The notes beneath the pieces were generated by a model. It had not been told where the DNA came from. It did no database searches and was given only the letters and a program-made list of their open reading frames with translations. A DNA stretch of 64,000 nucleotides, taken from NCBI RefSeq assembly GCF_017654605.1, contig NZ_CP072113.1:1736001-1800000 (forward strand), given 5' to 3'. Shown here piece after piece: positions 51,269-61,576 of this stretch. Position 1 is the first letter of the stretch. Each line of letters starts with the position of its first letter. This DNA is from Yimella sp. cx-51 (GTDB taxonomy: Bacteria > Actinomycetota > Actinomycetes > Actinomycetales > Dermatophilaceae). Position numbers and translations under genes: made by a program.

Positions 51269-52315
51269 TCAGCGAGCCGAGTGCTCGTGCACCAACTCCA
51301 CGACGCGGGTGAGCACCTCGGCGTCGGTGGTCGGCGGCACCCCGTGGCCGAGGTTGAAGATGTGGCCCTTGGCGGTCTTGCCGGCCGCGAGGATCTCGAT
51401 GACCTTCTGCTCGATGGCGGGCCACGGCGCGAAGAGCAGCGCCGGGTCGAGGTTGCCCTGCAGTGCGTATTCCGGCCCGACGCGGCGAGCCGCCTCGTCC
51501 AGCGGAATGCGGAAGTCGACGCCGACGACGTCCGCACCGGCGGCGCCCATCGCGGGCAACAACTCACCGGTTCCGACCCCGAAGTGGATGCGTGGGACGT
51601 CCAACTCCCCCATGGCGCCGAGCACTGCGGCGGAGTGGGGCGCCACGAAGCGCTGGTAGTCGGCGAGGCTCAGCGCACCGACCCAGGAGTCGAAGAGCTG
51701 GATCGCGCTGGCGCCGGCTTCGACCTGCACCTGCAGGAAGGTCTGCGAGATGCGAGCAAGCTTGGCGCACAACGCGTTCCACAGGCCAGGATCGCCGTAC
51801 ATCATCGCCTTGGTGTGCTCGTGATTGCGCGAGGGTCCGCCCTCCACGAGGTAGCTGGCAAGAGTGAACGGTGCCCCCGCGAAACCGATGAGCGGGGTGC
51901 CACCGAGCTCGCCGACGAGCATCTTCACCGACGTGGCGATGTCGTCGATCTGGTCGGGCGTCAGCTCGGGCAGTGCCTCGACATCGGCGGCCGTGCGCAC
52001 CGGGTTGGCGATCACCGGACCGACACCGGGGACGATGTCGAGGTCGATACCCGCAGCCGCCAAGGGCACCACGATGTCGCTGAAGAAGATGGCGGCGTCG
52101 ACCTTGTGGCGGCGCACCGGCTGCAGGGTGATCTCGGTGACCAACTCCGGCATGCGGCACGACTGCAGCATGGGAATGCCCTCGCGCACCTTCTTGTACT
52201 CCGGCAGCGATCGTCCTGCCTGACGCATGAACCACACCGGCGTGTGGGTCGTCGACTGGCCGCGGGCAGCGCGGACGAGGTTGCTCTCACGGGGATCAGC
52301 AGACACGGCATTCAC
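51269..52315 (-). CDS. hemE: Uroporphyrinogen decarboxylase
   Basis: 348 residues from GTG 52315, with GAGG five bases upstream; this gives the normal HemE length. Hallmarks: [20 protein letters not shown] (Arg pair for the carboxylates), [40 protein letters not shown] and [12 protein letters not shown]. It converts uroporphyrinogen III to coproporphyrinogen III, the substrate of the nearby HemY. Confidence 0.95.
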   Translation of the reverse strand: MNAVSADPRESNLVRAARGQSTTHTPVWFMRQAGRSLPEYKKVREGIPMLQSCRMPELVTEITLQPVRRHKVDAAIFFSDIVVPLAAAGIDLDIVPGVGPVIANPVRTAADVEALPELTPDQIDDIATSVKMLVGELGGTPLIGFAGAPFTLASYLVEGGPSRNHEHTKAMMYGDPGLWNALCAKLARISQTFLQVQVEAGASAIQLFDSWVGALSLADYQRFVAPHSAAVLGAMGELDVPRIHFGVGTGELLPAMGAAGADVVGVDFRIPLDEAARRVGPEYALQGNLDPALLFAPWPAIEQKVIEILAAGKTAKGHIFNLGHGVPPTTDAEVLTRVVELVHEHSAR

Positions 52316-52393
52316 GGCCTCGATCCTGCCATGTGGGCTGCACCGGCGCGCCGCTGCAGGGTTCGAAGGCATGTTCGACATACCCTCGACGAC

Positions 52394-52972
52394 GTGGGTT
52401 CGAAGAATGCGAGTAACGACATCGGGTCGCGCTTCAGTCGTGTCGTCCGTGAGCTGGAAGGCGTCCGGCTCCGCCCCGAAGTGAGCCTCACCGAGGTGCC
52501 GGCTCCCGGGCGTATTGCGCCCTACTCGGTGGCGATGACCGCCGATGTCGCGACCTCCGACGACGACGAGTCGGCCACCGGCCGGTTCGTGGTGCTGCAC
52601 GACCCGTCGTGCCCCGAACCCTGGGACGGCGCCTGGCGCGTGGTCACCTTCGCCCGCGCCGAGCTCGAGCCCGAACTCGCCTCTGATCCTTTGCTCGGCG
52701 AGGTCGGATGGTCGTGGCTGACCGACGCCCTCCATGAAGCAGGCGCCGCGTTCACTGCCGAAGCAGGCACCGTCACACGCGTGCTCTCCCAAGGCTTTGG
52801 CGGACTCACCGAGAACGGCACGAGCGTCGAGATGGAGATCCGCGCCTCGTGGACTCCGACCACCGACGACCTCACCACTCACCTGCAGGCGTGGGGCGCG
52901 ATGCTGTGCACCATCGCGGGACTGCCGCCGCTGCCCGAAGGCGTCGTCGCGCTGCCGGGTCAGCGTCGATGA
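52394..52972 (+). CDS. DUF3000 family protein
   Basis: 192 residues from GTG 52394; other starts nearby are possible. The conserved body is [32 protein letters not shown], then [30 protein letters not shown] and [31 protein letters not shown]. The family is actinobacterial and of unknown function; its 4-base overlap with the RNase D gene is a common arrangement and suggests shared expression. Confidence 0.88.
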   Translation: MGSKNASNDIGSRFSRVVRELEGVRLRPEVSLTEVPAPGRIAPYSVAMTADVATSDDDESATGRFVVLHDPSCPEPWDGAWRVVTFARAELEPELASDPLLGEVGWSWLTDALHEAGAAFTAEAGTVTRVLSQGFGGLTENGTSVEMEIRASWTPTTDDLTTHLQAWGAMLCTIAGLPPLPEGVVALPGQRR

Positions 52973-54252
52973 CCGACCACGCATCTGCCCCAGCAGGCGA
53001 TTCCACTCCCCCGAAGCCGGAGTATCCGCTGCTGGCGGCACCCAAGGACGGCGTCCCCGAAGTCATCGAATCCGAGCGTGCGCTCGACGCAGCGGCGCAG
53101 GCTCTGGCCGGTGCGGATGGCCCCGTCGCTGTCGATGCCGAACGTGCCTCCGGATTCCGGTACGGCAATCGCGCCTACCTGGTGCAACTTCGGCGCGAGG
53201 GAGCCGGCTCGTTCCTGATCGACCCGATCGCCTGCCCTGACCTCAGCCCGATCCAGGACGCACTGGGCGACGCCGAGTGGGTGCTGCACGCAGCCACCCA
53301 GGATCTGCCCTGCCTGGCCGAGGTGGGCCTGCACCCCACCTCCCTCTTCGACACCGAGCTCGGCTCCCGGCTGGCCGGTCTGCCACGGGTGGGCCTGGCG
53401 GCGGTCGTCGAGCACTACCTCGGCGTCACCCTCGCCAAGGAGCACTCCGCCGTCGACTGGTCGGAGCGGCCCTTCCCGCAGTCGTGGCTCACCTACGCCG
53501 CGCTCGATGTCGAGGTGCTGATCCAGGTGCGGGATGCGCTCGCAGCCGACCTGCAACAGCAGGGCAAGGGCGAATGGGCCGCACAGGAATTCGCCGCTCT
53601 CACCCACTTCACCGCGCCCGTGCGCGAGGAGCCCTGGCGGCGCACCTCCGGCATGCATCGCACCAAGAACCGGCGCGCTGTGGCCCGCGTGCGGGAGCTG
53701 TGGCTGACCCGTGACGCGCTCGCCCAGCAGCGCGACACCGCACCCGGTCGCGTGCTGCCCGACGCGCTCCTGGTCGAGCTGGCCAACAAAGACCCCAAGA
53801 ATGCCGCCGAGCTCGCGCAGGTTCGCGCGGCTCCACCGAAAGGACGCTCCGGTGGTCGTCCGCACCCGGGGCTGCTGCGACACCGTGACAAGTGGCTGGA
53901 CGCCCTGCGCCGGGCAGGCCAGTTGCCCGACAAGCAGCTCCCCGCGGCCAATGCCCGCACCGAAGGCCCGCCTCCGGCCCGCGCATGGGCCGATCGCGAC
54001 CCGGTGGCGGCCGCTCGTCTGAGTGCGGCTCGGGAGGCGCTGGCCGGTGTGTCCGAGGAACGCCAGATCCCGGTCGAGAACCTCCTGACCCCTGACACCC
54101 TGCGCCGGGTGCTCTGGTCACCGCCCGAACCCCTTGACGCAGAACGGGTTCGGCAGCAACTCACCGATCTCGGCGCGCGTCCCTGGCAGGTCGAGATCGC
54201 AGCGCCGATCATCGCGGACGCAGTTTCCGCCAACCTGCCTACCAGCAAGTAA
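52969..54252 (+). CDS. rnd: Ribonuclease D-like 3'-5' exonuclease with HRDC domain
   Basis: 427 residues from ATG 52969, overlapping the DUF3000 stop (ATGA). The DEDD exonuclease: [24 protein letters not shown] (D-x-E), [13 protein letters not shown] (Asp), and [26 protein letters not shown] (Tyr-x3-Asp). An HRDC domain follows ([26 protein letters not shown]). It trims stable RNA 3' ends such as tRNA precursors. Confidence 0.93.
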   Translation: MTDHASAPAGDSTPPKPEYPLLAAPKDGVPEVIESERALDAAAQALAGADGPVAVDAERASGFRYGNRAYLVQLRREGAGSFLIDPIACPDLSPIQDALGDAEWVLHAATQDLPCLAEVGLHPTSLFDTELGSRLAGLPRVGLAAVVEHYLGVTLAKEHSAVDWSERPFPQSWLTYAALDVEVLIQVRDALAADLQQQGKGEWAAQEFAALTHFTAPVREEPWRRTSGMHRTKNRRAVARVRELWLTRDALAQQRDTAPGRVLPDALLVELANKDPKNAAELAQVRAAPPKGRSGGRPHPGLLRHRDKWLDALRRAGQLPDKQLPAANARTEGPPPARAWADRDPVAAARLSAAREALAGVSEERQIPVENLLTPDTLRRVLWSPPEPLDAERVRQQLTDLGARPWQVEIAAPIIADAVSANLPTSK

Positions 54253-54302
54253 CAACGCCGGTTAGAGTCGTGCTGACCCATTGACTCACCCAGGGAGGCA
54301 CC

Positions 54303-55541
54303 GTGCCCCGCACGCTCTCCGAGGTCGTCTTCGTCGACGGCGTTCGTACGCCCTTCGGCAAGGCCGGCGAGAAGGGCATCTACGCCCAGACTCGCGCTGA
54401 CGACCTCGTCATCAAATGCATTCGCGACCTGTTGCGTCGTCAGCCCAACCTTCCGCCGGAGCGCGTGGAGGAAGTGGCCATCGCAGCCACCACGCAGATC
54501 GGCGACCAGGGATTGACGCTGGGCCGCATGGCGGCGCTGCTGTCCGGGCTGCCCAAGACCACCCCCGGCTACTCCGTCGACCGCATGTGCGCCGGCGCGA
54601 TGACCGCCGTCACCAACACCGCCTCCAGCATCGCCTTCGGTGCCTACGAGGTGGCGATCGCCGGCGGCGTCGAGCACATGGGCCGTCACCCGATGGGCGA
54701 GGGGGTCGACCCCAACCCGCGGATCATCGCCGAGAAGCTGGTCGACACCTCCGCGCTGGTGATGGGCGAGACCGCTGAGAACCTCCACGACCGCTACCCC
54801 AGCATCACCAAGGAGCGCTGTGACGCGTTCGCAGTGGGTAGCCAGAACAAGCTGCAGCAGGCCTACGAGGACGGCAAGATCCAGCCCGACCTCGTGCCTG
54901 TCGCCACGCGCCACGCCGAGAAGGGCTGGGGCCTGGCCACTGTCGACGAGCCGCCGCGCAAGGACGTCAAGATCGAGGATCTCGCCTCGCTCAAGACCCC
55001 GTTCCGCGCCCACGGCAACGTGACCGCCGGTAACGCCGCAGGTCTCAACGACGGCGCCACCGCCTGCATCCTGGCCTCCGAGCGAGCAGCCACCGAGCTC
55101 GGTCTGCCGGTCGGCATGCGCCTGGTCACGTACTCCTTCGTCGGTGTCGAACCCGAGGTCATGGGATACGGTCCCGTGCCGGCCACGGAGAAGGCGCTCG
55201 ACCACGCGGGCCTCACCATCGACGACATCGGCCTGTTCGAGCTCAACGAGGCCTTCGCGGTGCAGGTGCTGGCCTTCCTCGAGCACTTCGGCATCGCTGA
55301 CGACGACAAGCGCGTCAACCCGTGGGGCGGCGCCATCGCAACCGGTCACCCGCTTGCTTCCTCGGGCGTGCGCCTCATGACGCAGTTGTCGCGCCAGTTC
55401 GCCGAGCACCCCGAGGTGCGTTACGGCCTCACCGCGATGTGCATCGGCATCGGCATGGGCGGCGCGGTGATCTGGGAGAACCCCCACCACGCCGAGTACG
55501 TCAGCTCCATCGCCGGTACGGACAAGGAAGGTGTCGCCTGA
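54303..55541 (+). CDS. fadA: Acetyl-CoA acyltransferase (3-ketoacyl-CoA thiolase)
   Basis: 412 residues from GTG 54303 with AGGGAGG upstream. Active sites: C96 (DRMCAGAM), H349 (GHPLASSG) and C380 (CIGIGMGG). It cleaves 3-ketoacyl-CoA in beta-oxidation, and is co-transcribed with fadB through a one-base TGATG overlap. Confidence 0.95.
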   Translation: MPRTLSEVVFVDGVRTPFGKAGEKGIYAQTRADDLVIKCIRDLLRRQPNLPPERVEEVAIAATTQIGDQGLTLGRMAALLSGLPKTTPGYSVDRMCAGAMTAVTNTASSIAFGAYEVAIAGGVEHMGRHPMGEGVDPNPRIIAEKLVDTSALVMGETAENLHDRYPSITKERCDAFAVGSQNKLQQAYEDGKIQPDLVPVATRHAEKGWGLATVDEPPRKDVKIEDLASLKTPFRAHGNVTAGNAAGLNDGATACILASERAATELGLPVGMRLVTYSFVGVEPEVMGYGPVPATEKALDHAGLTIDDIGLFELNEAFAVQVLAFLEHFGIADDDKRVNPWGGAIATGHPLASSGVRLMTQLSRQFAEHPEVRYGLTAMCIGIGMGGAVIWENPHHAEYVSSIAGTDKEGVA

Positions 55542-57637
55542 TGAGCGTCGAGAACACCCACGTCGACGAGGTCGTGACCCACGTCCGCAGCCAGGACGTG
55601 CAGTTGCCTGGTGGCACCTTCGTCCTGCTCACCCTGGACAACGGTTTCGACCACACCAAGCCCAACTCGTTCGGCCCGGCCGGCCTCTCCGAGCTCTCCG
55701 TGGCACTCGACCGCGCCGCGGAGCGCGCTGACGCCGGCGAGATCATCGGTCTCGGCATCACCGGCAAGCCGTTCATCTTCGCCGTCGGCGCCGACCTCAA
55801 GGGCGTCGCCACGATCACCTCCCGCGAGCAGGCGCTGGAGATCGCGCGTCAGGGCCACGAGGTCTTCAGCAAGATCACCGACCTGTCCGTGCCCACCTTC
55901 GCGTTCATCAACGGCGCGTCGATGGGTGGCGGCGTGGAGATCGCGCTGTACGCCGACTACCGCACGATCTCGGCGGACGTGCCTGCGTACGCCACCCCCG
56001 AGGTCTTCCTGGGACTCGTGCCCGGTTGGGGCGGCACCTACCTGCTGCCGCACCTGATCGGCGTCGAAAATGCGCTCAAGCTGATCGTGGAGAACCCGCT
56101 CAACCAGAACCGCATGATCAAGGGCAAGGACGCCTTCGCCCTCGGCTGTGCCGACCGTCTGCTCGAGCCGGTCACCTTCCTGGAGGACTCGCTCGACTTC
56201 GCTGGCAAGGTCATCGCCGGTGAGGAGAAGGTCGACCGCGCGCCGGTCGACACCGACGAATCGGCCTGGGACGCAGCGGTTTCGGCGATGCGCAAGACCG
56301 CCCTGCAGCGCACCGGCGGAGCTGCGATCTCGGCCACCCGTGCGCTCGACCTCGTCGAAGCGGCTCGCACCGCCTCGCGCGAGGACGCCTTCGAGGCGGA
56401 GAACCAAGCGCTGGCCGACCTCATCATGAGCGACGAACTGCGCGCCGGCCTCTACGCCTTCGACCTCGTGCAGCGCCGCGCCAAGCGTCCGGCTGGTGCT
56501 CCCGACAAGGCGTTGGCCCGCAAGGTGACCAAGGTGGGCATCGTCGGTGCCGGCCTGATGGCCAGCCAGCTCGCGTTGCTGTTCATCCGCCAGCTCAAGG
56601 TGCCGGTGGTCATGACCGACCTCGACCAGGAGCGCGTCGACAAGGGCGTGGCCTATGTGCACGCCGAGATCGACAAGCTCGCTGCGAAGGGACGCATCTC
56701 CCCCGACGGCGTGAACCGTTTCAAGGCGCTCGTCACCGGTTCCACCTCCAAGGACGGATTCGCCGACGCCGACTTCGTCATCGAGGCCGTCTTCGAGGAG
56801 ATGTCGGTCAAGAAGAAGGTGTGGGCCGAGGTCGAGGCGATCGTGACGCCGGAGTGCGTGCTCGCGACCAACACCTCGTCGCTGTCGATCACCGAGATGG
56901 CCGAAGACCTCAAGCACCCGGAGCGGGTCGTGGGCTTCCACTTCTTCAACCCGGTGGCCGTCATGCCGCTGCTGGAGATCATCCGCGGCGAGAAGACCGA
57001 CGACGCTACTCTCGCAACGGCATTCGCTGCAGGAAAGGGCCTGAAGAAGACCTGCATCCTGGTGAAGAACTCGCCGTCGTTCGTCGTCAACCGTCTGCTC
57101 GGGCGTTTCATGGGCGACGCGGGTCGCATGGTCGATGAGGGCACGCCGATCGAGACCGTCGAGAAGGCGTTCGCCGGCCTCACCCCGATGCCGCCGTTCA
57201 TGCTGATCTCGTTGGTCGGTCCCCCGATCGCGCTGCACAACAGCGAGACCCTCGCCAAGGCCTTCCCGGACCGCTTCCGGGCGAGCAAGAACCTGGCGAA
57301 GGTCGTGGAGGCGAAGATCCCCTCGTTCTACGGCGCCGACGGGAAGATCGACCCGAAGGTCATGGAGCTGTTCGATGCTCCGTCCGACCCGAAGGAGCTC
57401 ACCGCCGAGCAGGTGCGCGAGAGCGCGCTGGCCTCGATGGCCGACGAGATCCGCCGAATGCTGGACGAAGGCGTCGTCGCCGAGGTGCAGGACATCGACC
57501 TCGCCATGATCACCGGTGCGGGTTTCCCGTTCTGGAACGGCGGCATCTCACCGCTGTTGGACCGCACCGGCACCTCCGAGAAGGTCACGGGTTCGCGGTT
57601 CCTGGCTGCGGGCGTTGCGAGCGTGCCCACGTCCTGA
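55541..57637 (+). CDS. fadB: Fatty acid oxidation complex alpha subunit (enoyl-CoA hydratase/3-hydroxyacyl-CoA dehydrogenase)
   Basis: 698 residues from ATG 55541. The hydratase half has LGITGKPFIFAVGADLKGV and INGASMGGGVEIALYADYRTISADVPAYATPEVFLGLVPGWGGTYLLP with both Glu residues. The dehydrogenase half starts VGIVGAGLMASQLALLF, and has FHFFNPVAVMPLLEIIRGEKT and KNSPSFVVNRLLGRFM. Together with FadA it forms the trifunctional beta-oxidation complex. Confidence 0.95.
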   Translation: MSVENTHVDEVVTHVRSQDVQLPGGTFVLLTLDNGFDHTKPNSFGPAGLSELSVALDRAAERADAGEIIGLGITGKPFIFAVGADLKGVATITSREQALEIARQGHEVFSKITDLSVPTFAFINGASMGGGVEIALYADYRTISADVPAYATPEVFLGLVPGWGGTYLLPHLIGVENALKLIVENPLNQNRMIKGKDAFALGCADRLLEPVTFLEDSLDFAGKVIAGEEKVDRAPVDTDESAWDAAVSAMRKTALQRTGGAAISATRALDLVEAARTASREDAFEAENQALADLIMSDELRAGLYAFDLVQRRAKRPAGAPDKALARKVTKVGIVGAGLMASQLALLFIRQLKVPVVMTDLDQERVDKGVAYVHAEIDKLAAKGRISPDGVNRFKALVTGSTSKDGFADADFVIEAVFEEMSVKKKVWAEVEAIVTPECVLATNTSSLSITEMAEDLKHPERVVGFHFFNPVAVMPLLEIIRGEKTDDATLATAFAAGKGLKKTCILVKNSPSFVVNRLLGRFMGDAGRMVDEGTPIETVEKAFAGLTPMPPFMLISLVGPPIALHNSETLAKAFPDRFRASKNLAKVVEAKIPSFYGADGKIDPKVMELFDAPSDPKELTAEQVRESALASMADEIRRMLDEGVVAEVQDIDLAMITGAGFPFWNGGISPLLDRTGTSEKVTGSRFLAAGVASVPTS

Positions 57638-57653
57638 GCACATCTCGAGCGCG

Positions 57654-57688
57654 AAGGCGCGACCTGTCCACGTGACAGGTCGCGCCTT
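57654..57688 (+). terminator. Terminator of the fadA-fadB operon
   Basis: AAGGCGCGACCTGTC pairs with GACAGGTCGCGCCTT across five bases, 17 bp past the fadB stop, followed by TCG. Confidence 0.8.
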
Positions 57689-57744
57689 TCGTGTCGAAGG
57701 GGTGATCAGCGTTACGCTGAACAGACTGCTTTGCATCCCGTCGA

Positions 57745-57762
57745 TATCTCATATGTGAGATA
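57745..57762. promoter_or_regulatory. Palindromic operator upstream of the HTH-MurA gene
   Basis: TATCTCA-TATG-TGAGATA has perfect 7-bp arms, ending 11 bp before the GTG at 57773. A weaker palindrome CAGCG-TTA-CGCTG (57707-57719) lies upstream. The position over the start region suggests autorepression by the encoded XRE domain. Confidence 0.7.
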
Positions 57763-57772
57763 CGCTCGCGGG

Positions 57773-59299
57773 GTGACTGAGGACTATCTGGTACGCGTCG
57801 GCCGCATCATTCGCGACGCGCGGCGCCACAAACAACTGACCCAGCACGAACTTGCAGCATCCTTGAACACCAGCCAGAGCGCCGTCGCGCGCATCGAACA
57901 AGGCAAACAGAACTTGAGTCTGGAGACGCTCGCGCGGATCGGACAGGCTCTCGACACCGAGGTGGTAACCGTGGCATCGAACACTCCCCTGAACCTTCGC
58001 ATCGAAGGCGGGCGTCAGCTCTCGGGTGAGATCGACGTACGCACCAGCAAGAACGCCGCAGTCGCGTGTCTGTGTGCGGCTCTGCTGAACAAGGGGAAGA
58101 CGACGCTGCGCAACCTTGCGCGCATCGAAGAGGTCAACCGCATCACCGAGGTGCTCGACTCGGTCGGCGTGAAGACCCGCTGGCTGCCGAACAGCTCCGA
58201 CCTGGAGATCGTCCCGGGCGACACCATCGACCTCGATTCGATGGACGAGGCAGCTGCCCGCCGCACCCGCACGATCCTGATGTTCCTCGGCCCGCTGCTG
58301 CACGAGTACGAGAAGTTCAAGCTGCCGAACGCCGGCGGCTGCGACCTCGGTGAGCGCACCGTGGAGCCGCACCTGCACGCGCTGCGCCACTTCGGCCTCG
58401 ACGTCGTCGCGACGCACGGTTACTACCACGCGACCGTCGACCGCGAGGTGCGCCCCAAGCGTGCCATCGTGCTCACCGAGCGCGGCGACACCGTCACCGA
58501 GAACGCACTGTTCGCGGCCGCCCGCTACGAGGGCACCACCATCATTCGCAACGCCAGCCCGAACTACATGGTTCAGGACCTCTGTTTCTTCCTGCGCGAA
58601 CTCGGTGTCGAGGTCGAGGGCGTCGGCACGACAACCTTGACCGTCACCGGCGTCAAGGAGATCAACAAGGACGTCGAGTACCACCCGTCCGAGGACCCGA
58701 TCGAGGCGATGTCACTTATTGCAGCCGCGATCGTCACCAAGTCGCAGATCACCGTCAAGCGCGTGCCGATCGAGTTCATGGAGATGGAACTGGCTCAGCT
58801 GGAGGTCATGGGCTTCCAGTACGAGATGACCGACGAATACCTGTCCAAGAACGGCGAGACGCGTCTGGTCGACATCACCACGATCCCCAGCGATCTGGTG
58901 GCGCCCAAGGACAAAATCCACCCGATGCCGTTCCCGGGCCTAAACATCGACAACCTGCCCTTCTTCGCCGTCATCGCGGCCACTGCAACGGGCACCACGA
59001 CCATCCACGACTGGGTGTACGACAACCGCGCGATCTACCTGATCGACCTCAACCCGCTCGGGGCGAAGGTCAAGCTGATGGACCCGCACCGCGTGCTCAT
59101 CGAGGGCCCCACCCGCTGGCGTGCCGCCGAAGTAATGTGCCCGCCGGCGCTGCGTCCGGGTGTGGTCATCCTGCTGGGCATGTTGGCCGCTCCGGGCACC
59201 TCCGTGCTGCGCAACACCTACGTCATCAACCGCGGCTACGAAGAGCTCGCCGAGCGCCTCAACGACCTCGGCGCGAAGATCGAGTCCTTCCGCGACTGA
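57773..59299 (+). CDS. XRE-type HTH fused to MurA-like UDP-GlcNAc 1-carboxyvinyltransferase
   Basis: 508 residues from GTG 57773. Residues ~8-62 form an XRE helix-turn-helix (IRDARRHKQLTQHELAASLNTSQSAVARIEQGKQNLSLETLARIG); residues ~70-508 are a MurA-like EPSP-synthase fold. K93-N94 (TSKNAAVA) and C190 (AGGCDLGERT, the position of the catalytic Cys) are kept, so it can probably still bind UDP-GlcNAc and PEP. The family is known in actinobacteria beside the normal MurA; whether it is enzyme, sensor or both is open. A palindrome sits at its start. Confidence 0.9.
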   Translation: MTEDYLVRVGRIIRDARRHKQLTQHELAASLNTSQSAVARIEQGKQNLSLETLARIGQALDTEVVTVASNTPLNLRIEGGRQLSGEIDVRTSKNAAVACLCAALLNKGKTTLRNLARIEEVNRITEVLDSVGVKTRWLPNSSDLEIVPGDTIDLDSMDEAAARRTRTILMFLGPLLHEYEKFKLPNAGGCDLGERTVEPHLHALRHFGLDVVATHGYYHATVDREVRPKRAIVLTERGDTVTENALFAAARYEGTTIIRNASPNYMVQDLCFFLRELGVEVEGVGTTTLTVTGVKEINKDVEYHPSEDPIEAMSLIAAAIVTKSQITVKRVPIEFMEMELAQLEVMGFQYEMTDEYLSKNGETRLVDITTIPSDLVAPKDKIHPMPFPGLNIDNLPFFAVIAATATGTTTIHDWVYDNRAIYLIDLNPLGAKVKLMDPHRVLIEGPTRWRAAEVMCPPALRPGVVILLGMLAAPGTSVLRNTYVINRGYEELAERLNDLGAKIESFRD

Positions 59300-59310
59300 G
59301 CAGCGCGCCC

Positions 59311-60078
59311 ATGGCACGTACGGCGTATTTTGATCACCCGGCCCCAATCGCGATGGCGCATCGCGGCTTCTCGGTCGACGGCCACGAGAACACCCTCGCT
59401 GCCTTCGAGCAGGCGGTCGATCTGGGGTTCGCCTATGTCGAGACCGATGTGCACGTCACGTCGGACGGCATGCTGGTCGCCTTCCACGACGACACCCTCG
59501 ACCGGGTCACCGATGCGCAGGGGCTGATCCGCGAACTGCCTTGGAGCATGGTCAAGTTCGCCCGTATCGGCGATCAGCCCGTGCCCCGCCTCGACGACGT
59601 GCTGGATGCCTGGCCCGCACTCCGTCTGAACATTGACTGCAAGCACATCAGCGCCGCTGAGACCCTTGCCGACACGATCGAGAAGCACGCGGCGCACGAC
59701 CGCGTCCTTGTCGCGTCGTTCGACGATCATACGCGTCACGAGGTGCTCAAGCGACTGTCGAGACCGGTGGCGACCTCGGCCGGCAAGAGTCAAACTCGCA
59801 CCGCTGTGCTGGCCGCAAAGGCCCGGTTCTCACCGCTGGCGCGCCGAGCACTCGGCCCGGTCGACGCTCTGCAGGTCCCCCATCACTATGGTCGGGTGAC
59901 CGTGGTGACCAGAGCGCTGGTGCAGCGGGCGCACAGCACCGGGGTACAGGTGCATGTCTGGACGATCAACGACCCCGAGGAGATGCACGAGTTGCTCGAC
60001 CTCGGCGTCGACGGCTTGATCTCCGACCGTGCCGACCTGCTGAAAACCGTTCTGCAGGAACGCGGTCAGTGGGCCTGA
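59311..60078 (+). CDS. Glycerophosphodiester phosphodiesterase
   Basis: 255 residues from ATG 59311, 11 bp after the MurA-like gene. GDPD signatures: MAHRGFSVDGHENTLAAFEQAVDLGFAYVETDVHVTSDGMLVAFHDDTLDRVT, where His, Arg and the E-x-D metal ligands are present, LRLNIDCKH, and VHVWTINDPEEM. It hydrolyses glycerophosphodiesters to glycerol-3-phosphate. Cytoplasmic, as no signal peptide is seen. Confidence 0.93.
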   Translation: MARTAYFDHPAPIAMAHRGFSVDGHENTLAAFEQAVDLGFAYVETDVHVTSDGMLVAFHDDTLDRVTDAQGLIRELPWSMVKFARIGDQPVPRLDDVLDAWPALRLNIDCKHISAAETLADTIEKHAAHDRVLVASFDDHTRHEVLKRLSRPVATSAGKSQTRTAVLAAKARFSPLARRALGPVDALQVPHHYGRVTVVTRALVQRAHSTGVQVHVWTINDPEEMHELLDLGVDGLISDRADLLKTVLQERGQWA

Positions 60079-60462
60079 GCGGCCAGGTCGATTGTCGACG
60101 CTGAGTACGGCCTCGCGTTCGGCCCAACGCAACGGCTACCGCCACCGCGGGCCTCGACAGCGCGAACGTGGTGGACCAAGAGGTGGCCCCAAGACGGGAA
60201 CCTGGTCACCAGCCGCTCACCCGACGACCTCCCGGCCTTCTGTTCCGCCATCGTGTTAGCTTTCAGCCAGGCCGCCCAGCCCACCGGCGCCGGAAACCGC
60301 TCGTGAGCGGCCCGGTACGCCACATGGCACAGGCGGGGCTCACTACCGGCTCGACACCCGGCACCTCGGTACACGCAACCCTCCTGGAGGTAGGTAGCAC
60401 ATGAGACGAGCAATGGTCATGGTGGTCCTCGCCGGCGCAGCCGCCAGCGGGCAGGGAGTGCT
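60079..60462. other. 384-bp gap without a recognised gene
   Basis: No protein, RNA gene or repeat is recognised in most of it. Near the end, GGAGG (60390-60394) precedes a 21-codon reading frame at 60401-60466 (MRRAMVMVVLAGAAASGQGVL), hydrophobic and overlapping the GTG of the broken alcohol dehydrogenase by four bases. It could be a short leader peptide or the degraded end of an upstream gene. The whole 60.1-61.6 kb patch looks decayed. Confidence 0.5.
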
Positions 60463-60904
60463 GTGAAGGCGCTGTGCTGGACCGGCGTCAACAAGACGTC
60501 GGTGGAGACCGTCGAGGACCCGAAGATCCTTAACGACCGCGACATCATCGTCAAGGTGCGACTTAGCACCACCTGTGGCTCAGGCACCTGCTCGGCGGGT
60601 ACATCCCGTGATGCGCTCCGCTGATGTGCTCGGCCACGAGTTCATGGGCGAGGTCGCCGAGGTCGGCAAGGACGTCCGCAACCACAAGGTCGGCGACCGC
60701 GTCACCGTCTGCTCGTTCATCGCGTGCGAGAAGTGCTGGTACTGCTCCCAGAAGCTGTACTCACTGTGCGACAACGCAAACCCCAACCCGGGCCTGTCCG
60801 AGGGGATGTGGGGCAGCGCCATCGGCGGCTGCTTCGCCTACAGCCACGCGCCGGCCCTTCGAGGATCTCAGCCCCCGTCCCACCTCAGGACAACCAGGAA
60901 GTGA
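60463..60904 (+). pseudogene. Zinc-dependent alcohol dehydrogenase, frameshifted and truncated
   Basis: The start is GTG 60463: MKALCWTGVNKTSVETVEDPK, then DIIVKVRLSTTCGSG. The catalytic-zinc Cys is present, but the frame then breaks. Homologous sequence resumes in another frame (MRSADVLGHEFMGEVAEVGKDVRNHKVGDRVTVCSFIACEKCWYCSQKLYSLCDNANPNP). Comparing with the usual [24 protein letters not shown] pattern, a few bases are lost near 60577-60585 and one near 60606. The rest of the protein (nucleotide-binding domain) is absent after the GGCFAYSHA segment. It cannot give a working enzyme. Confidence 0.85.
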
Positions 60905-60910
60905 TCGCGG

Positions 60911-61576
60911 ATGCGACGGATAACGCTACCGAGCGGGGAGTCCATCCCTGTGCTGGGCCAGGGCACCTGGGGCTGGGGTGAGGACCCCGGCCGACGCGGC
61001 GACGAGGTCGCCGCGCTGCACACCGGCCTCGAGCTGGGCATGACACTGGTCGACACCGCCGAGATGTACGCCGACGGCGGCGCGGAGGAAGTGGTCGGTG
61101 AAGCATTGGCGGGTCGCCGCGACGAGGCGTTCGTGGTCAGCAAGGTCCGGCCGTCCCAGGCCTCCCGTTCCGGCACGATCGCGGCCTGCGAACGCAGCCT
61201 GAAACGCCTGGGCACCGATCGGATCGACCTCTACCTGCTGCACTGGCAGGGTAGGTACCCGCTGCAGGACACCGTCGCGGCCTTCCAACAGCTCGTCGCG
61301 GACGGCAAAATCCGATACTGGGGCGTCAGCAACTTCGACCACCTGGCCCTCGCCGACCTGCGGGACGTGCCGGGCAGCGGCGGGCTGGCCACGGATCAGG
61401 TGCTGTACAACCTGTCGCGGCGAGGACCGGAGTACGACCTACTGCCGTGGTGCACCGACCACCAGCTGCCGGTCATGGCGTACTCGCCGATCGAGCAGGG
61501 CCGCATCCTTCACGACGCGACGTTGAACGACGTCGCGGCCGGTCACAGCGGACCGCGACCACTAGAAATGCTGTGA
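60911..61576 (+). pseudogene. Aldo/keto reductase, C-terminally truncated
   Basis: 221 residues from ATG 60911. The catalytic Asp, Tyr, Lys and His are visible ([41 protein letters not shown]), but the protein stops after [26 protein letters not shown], missing about 50 residues that close the barrel and hold the NADPH tail-binding loop. Complete family members have about 270-280 residues. It follows the broken alcohol dehydrogenase, so the pair is a relic of a redox operon. Residual activity is unlikely. Confidence 0.75.

Noticed and set aside
55421-57238. 605-codon minus-strand frame over fadB
   Set aside because: Shadow of fadB on the complementary strand.
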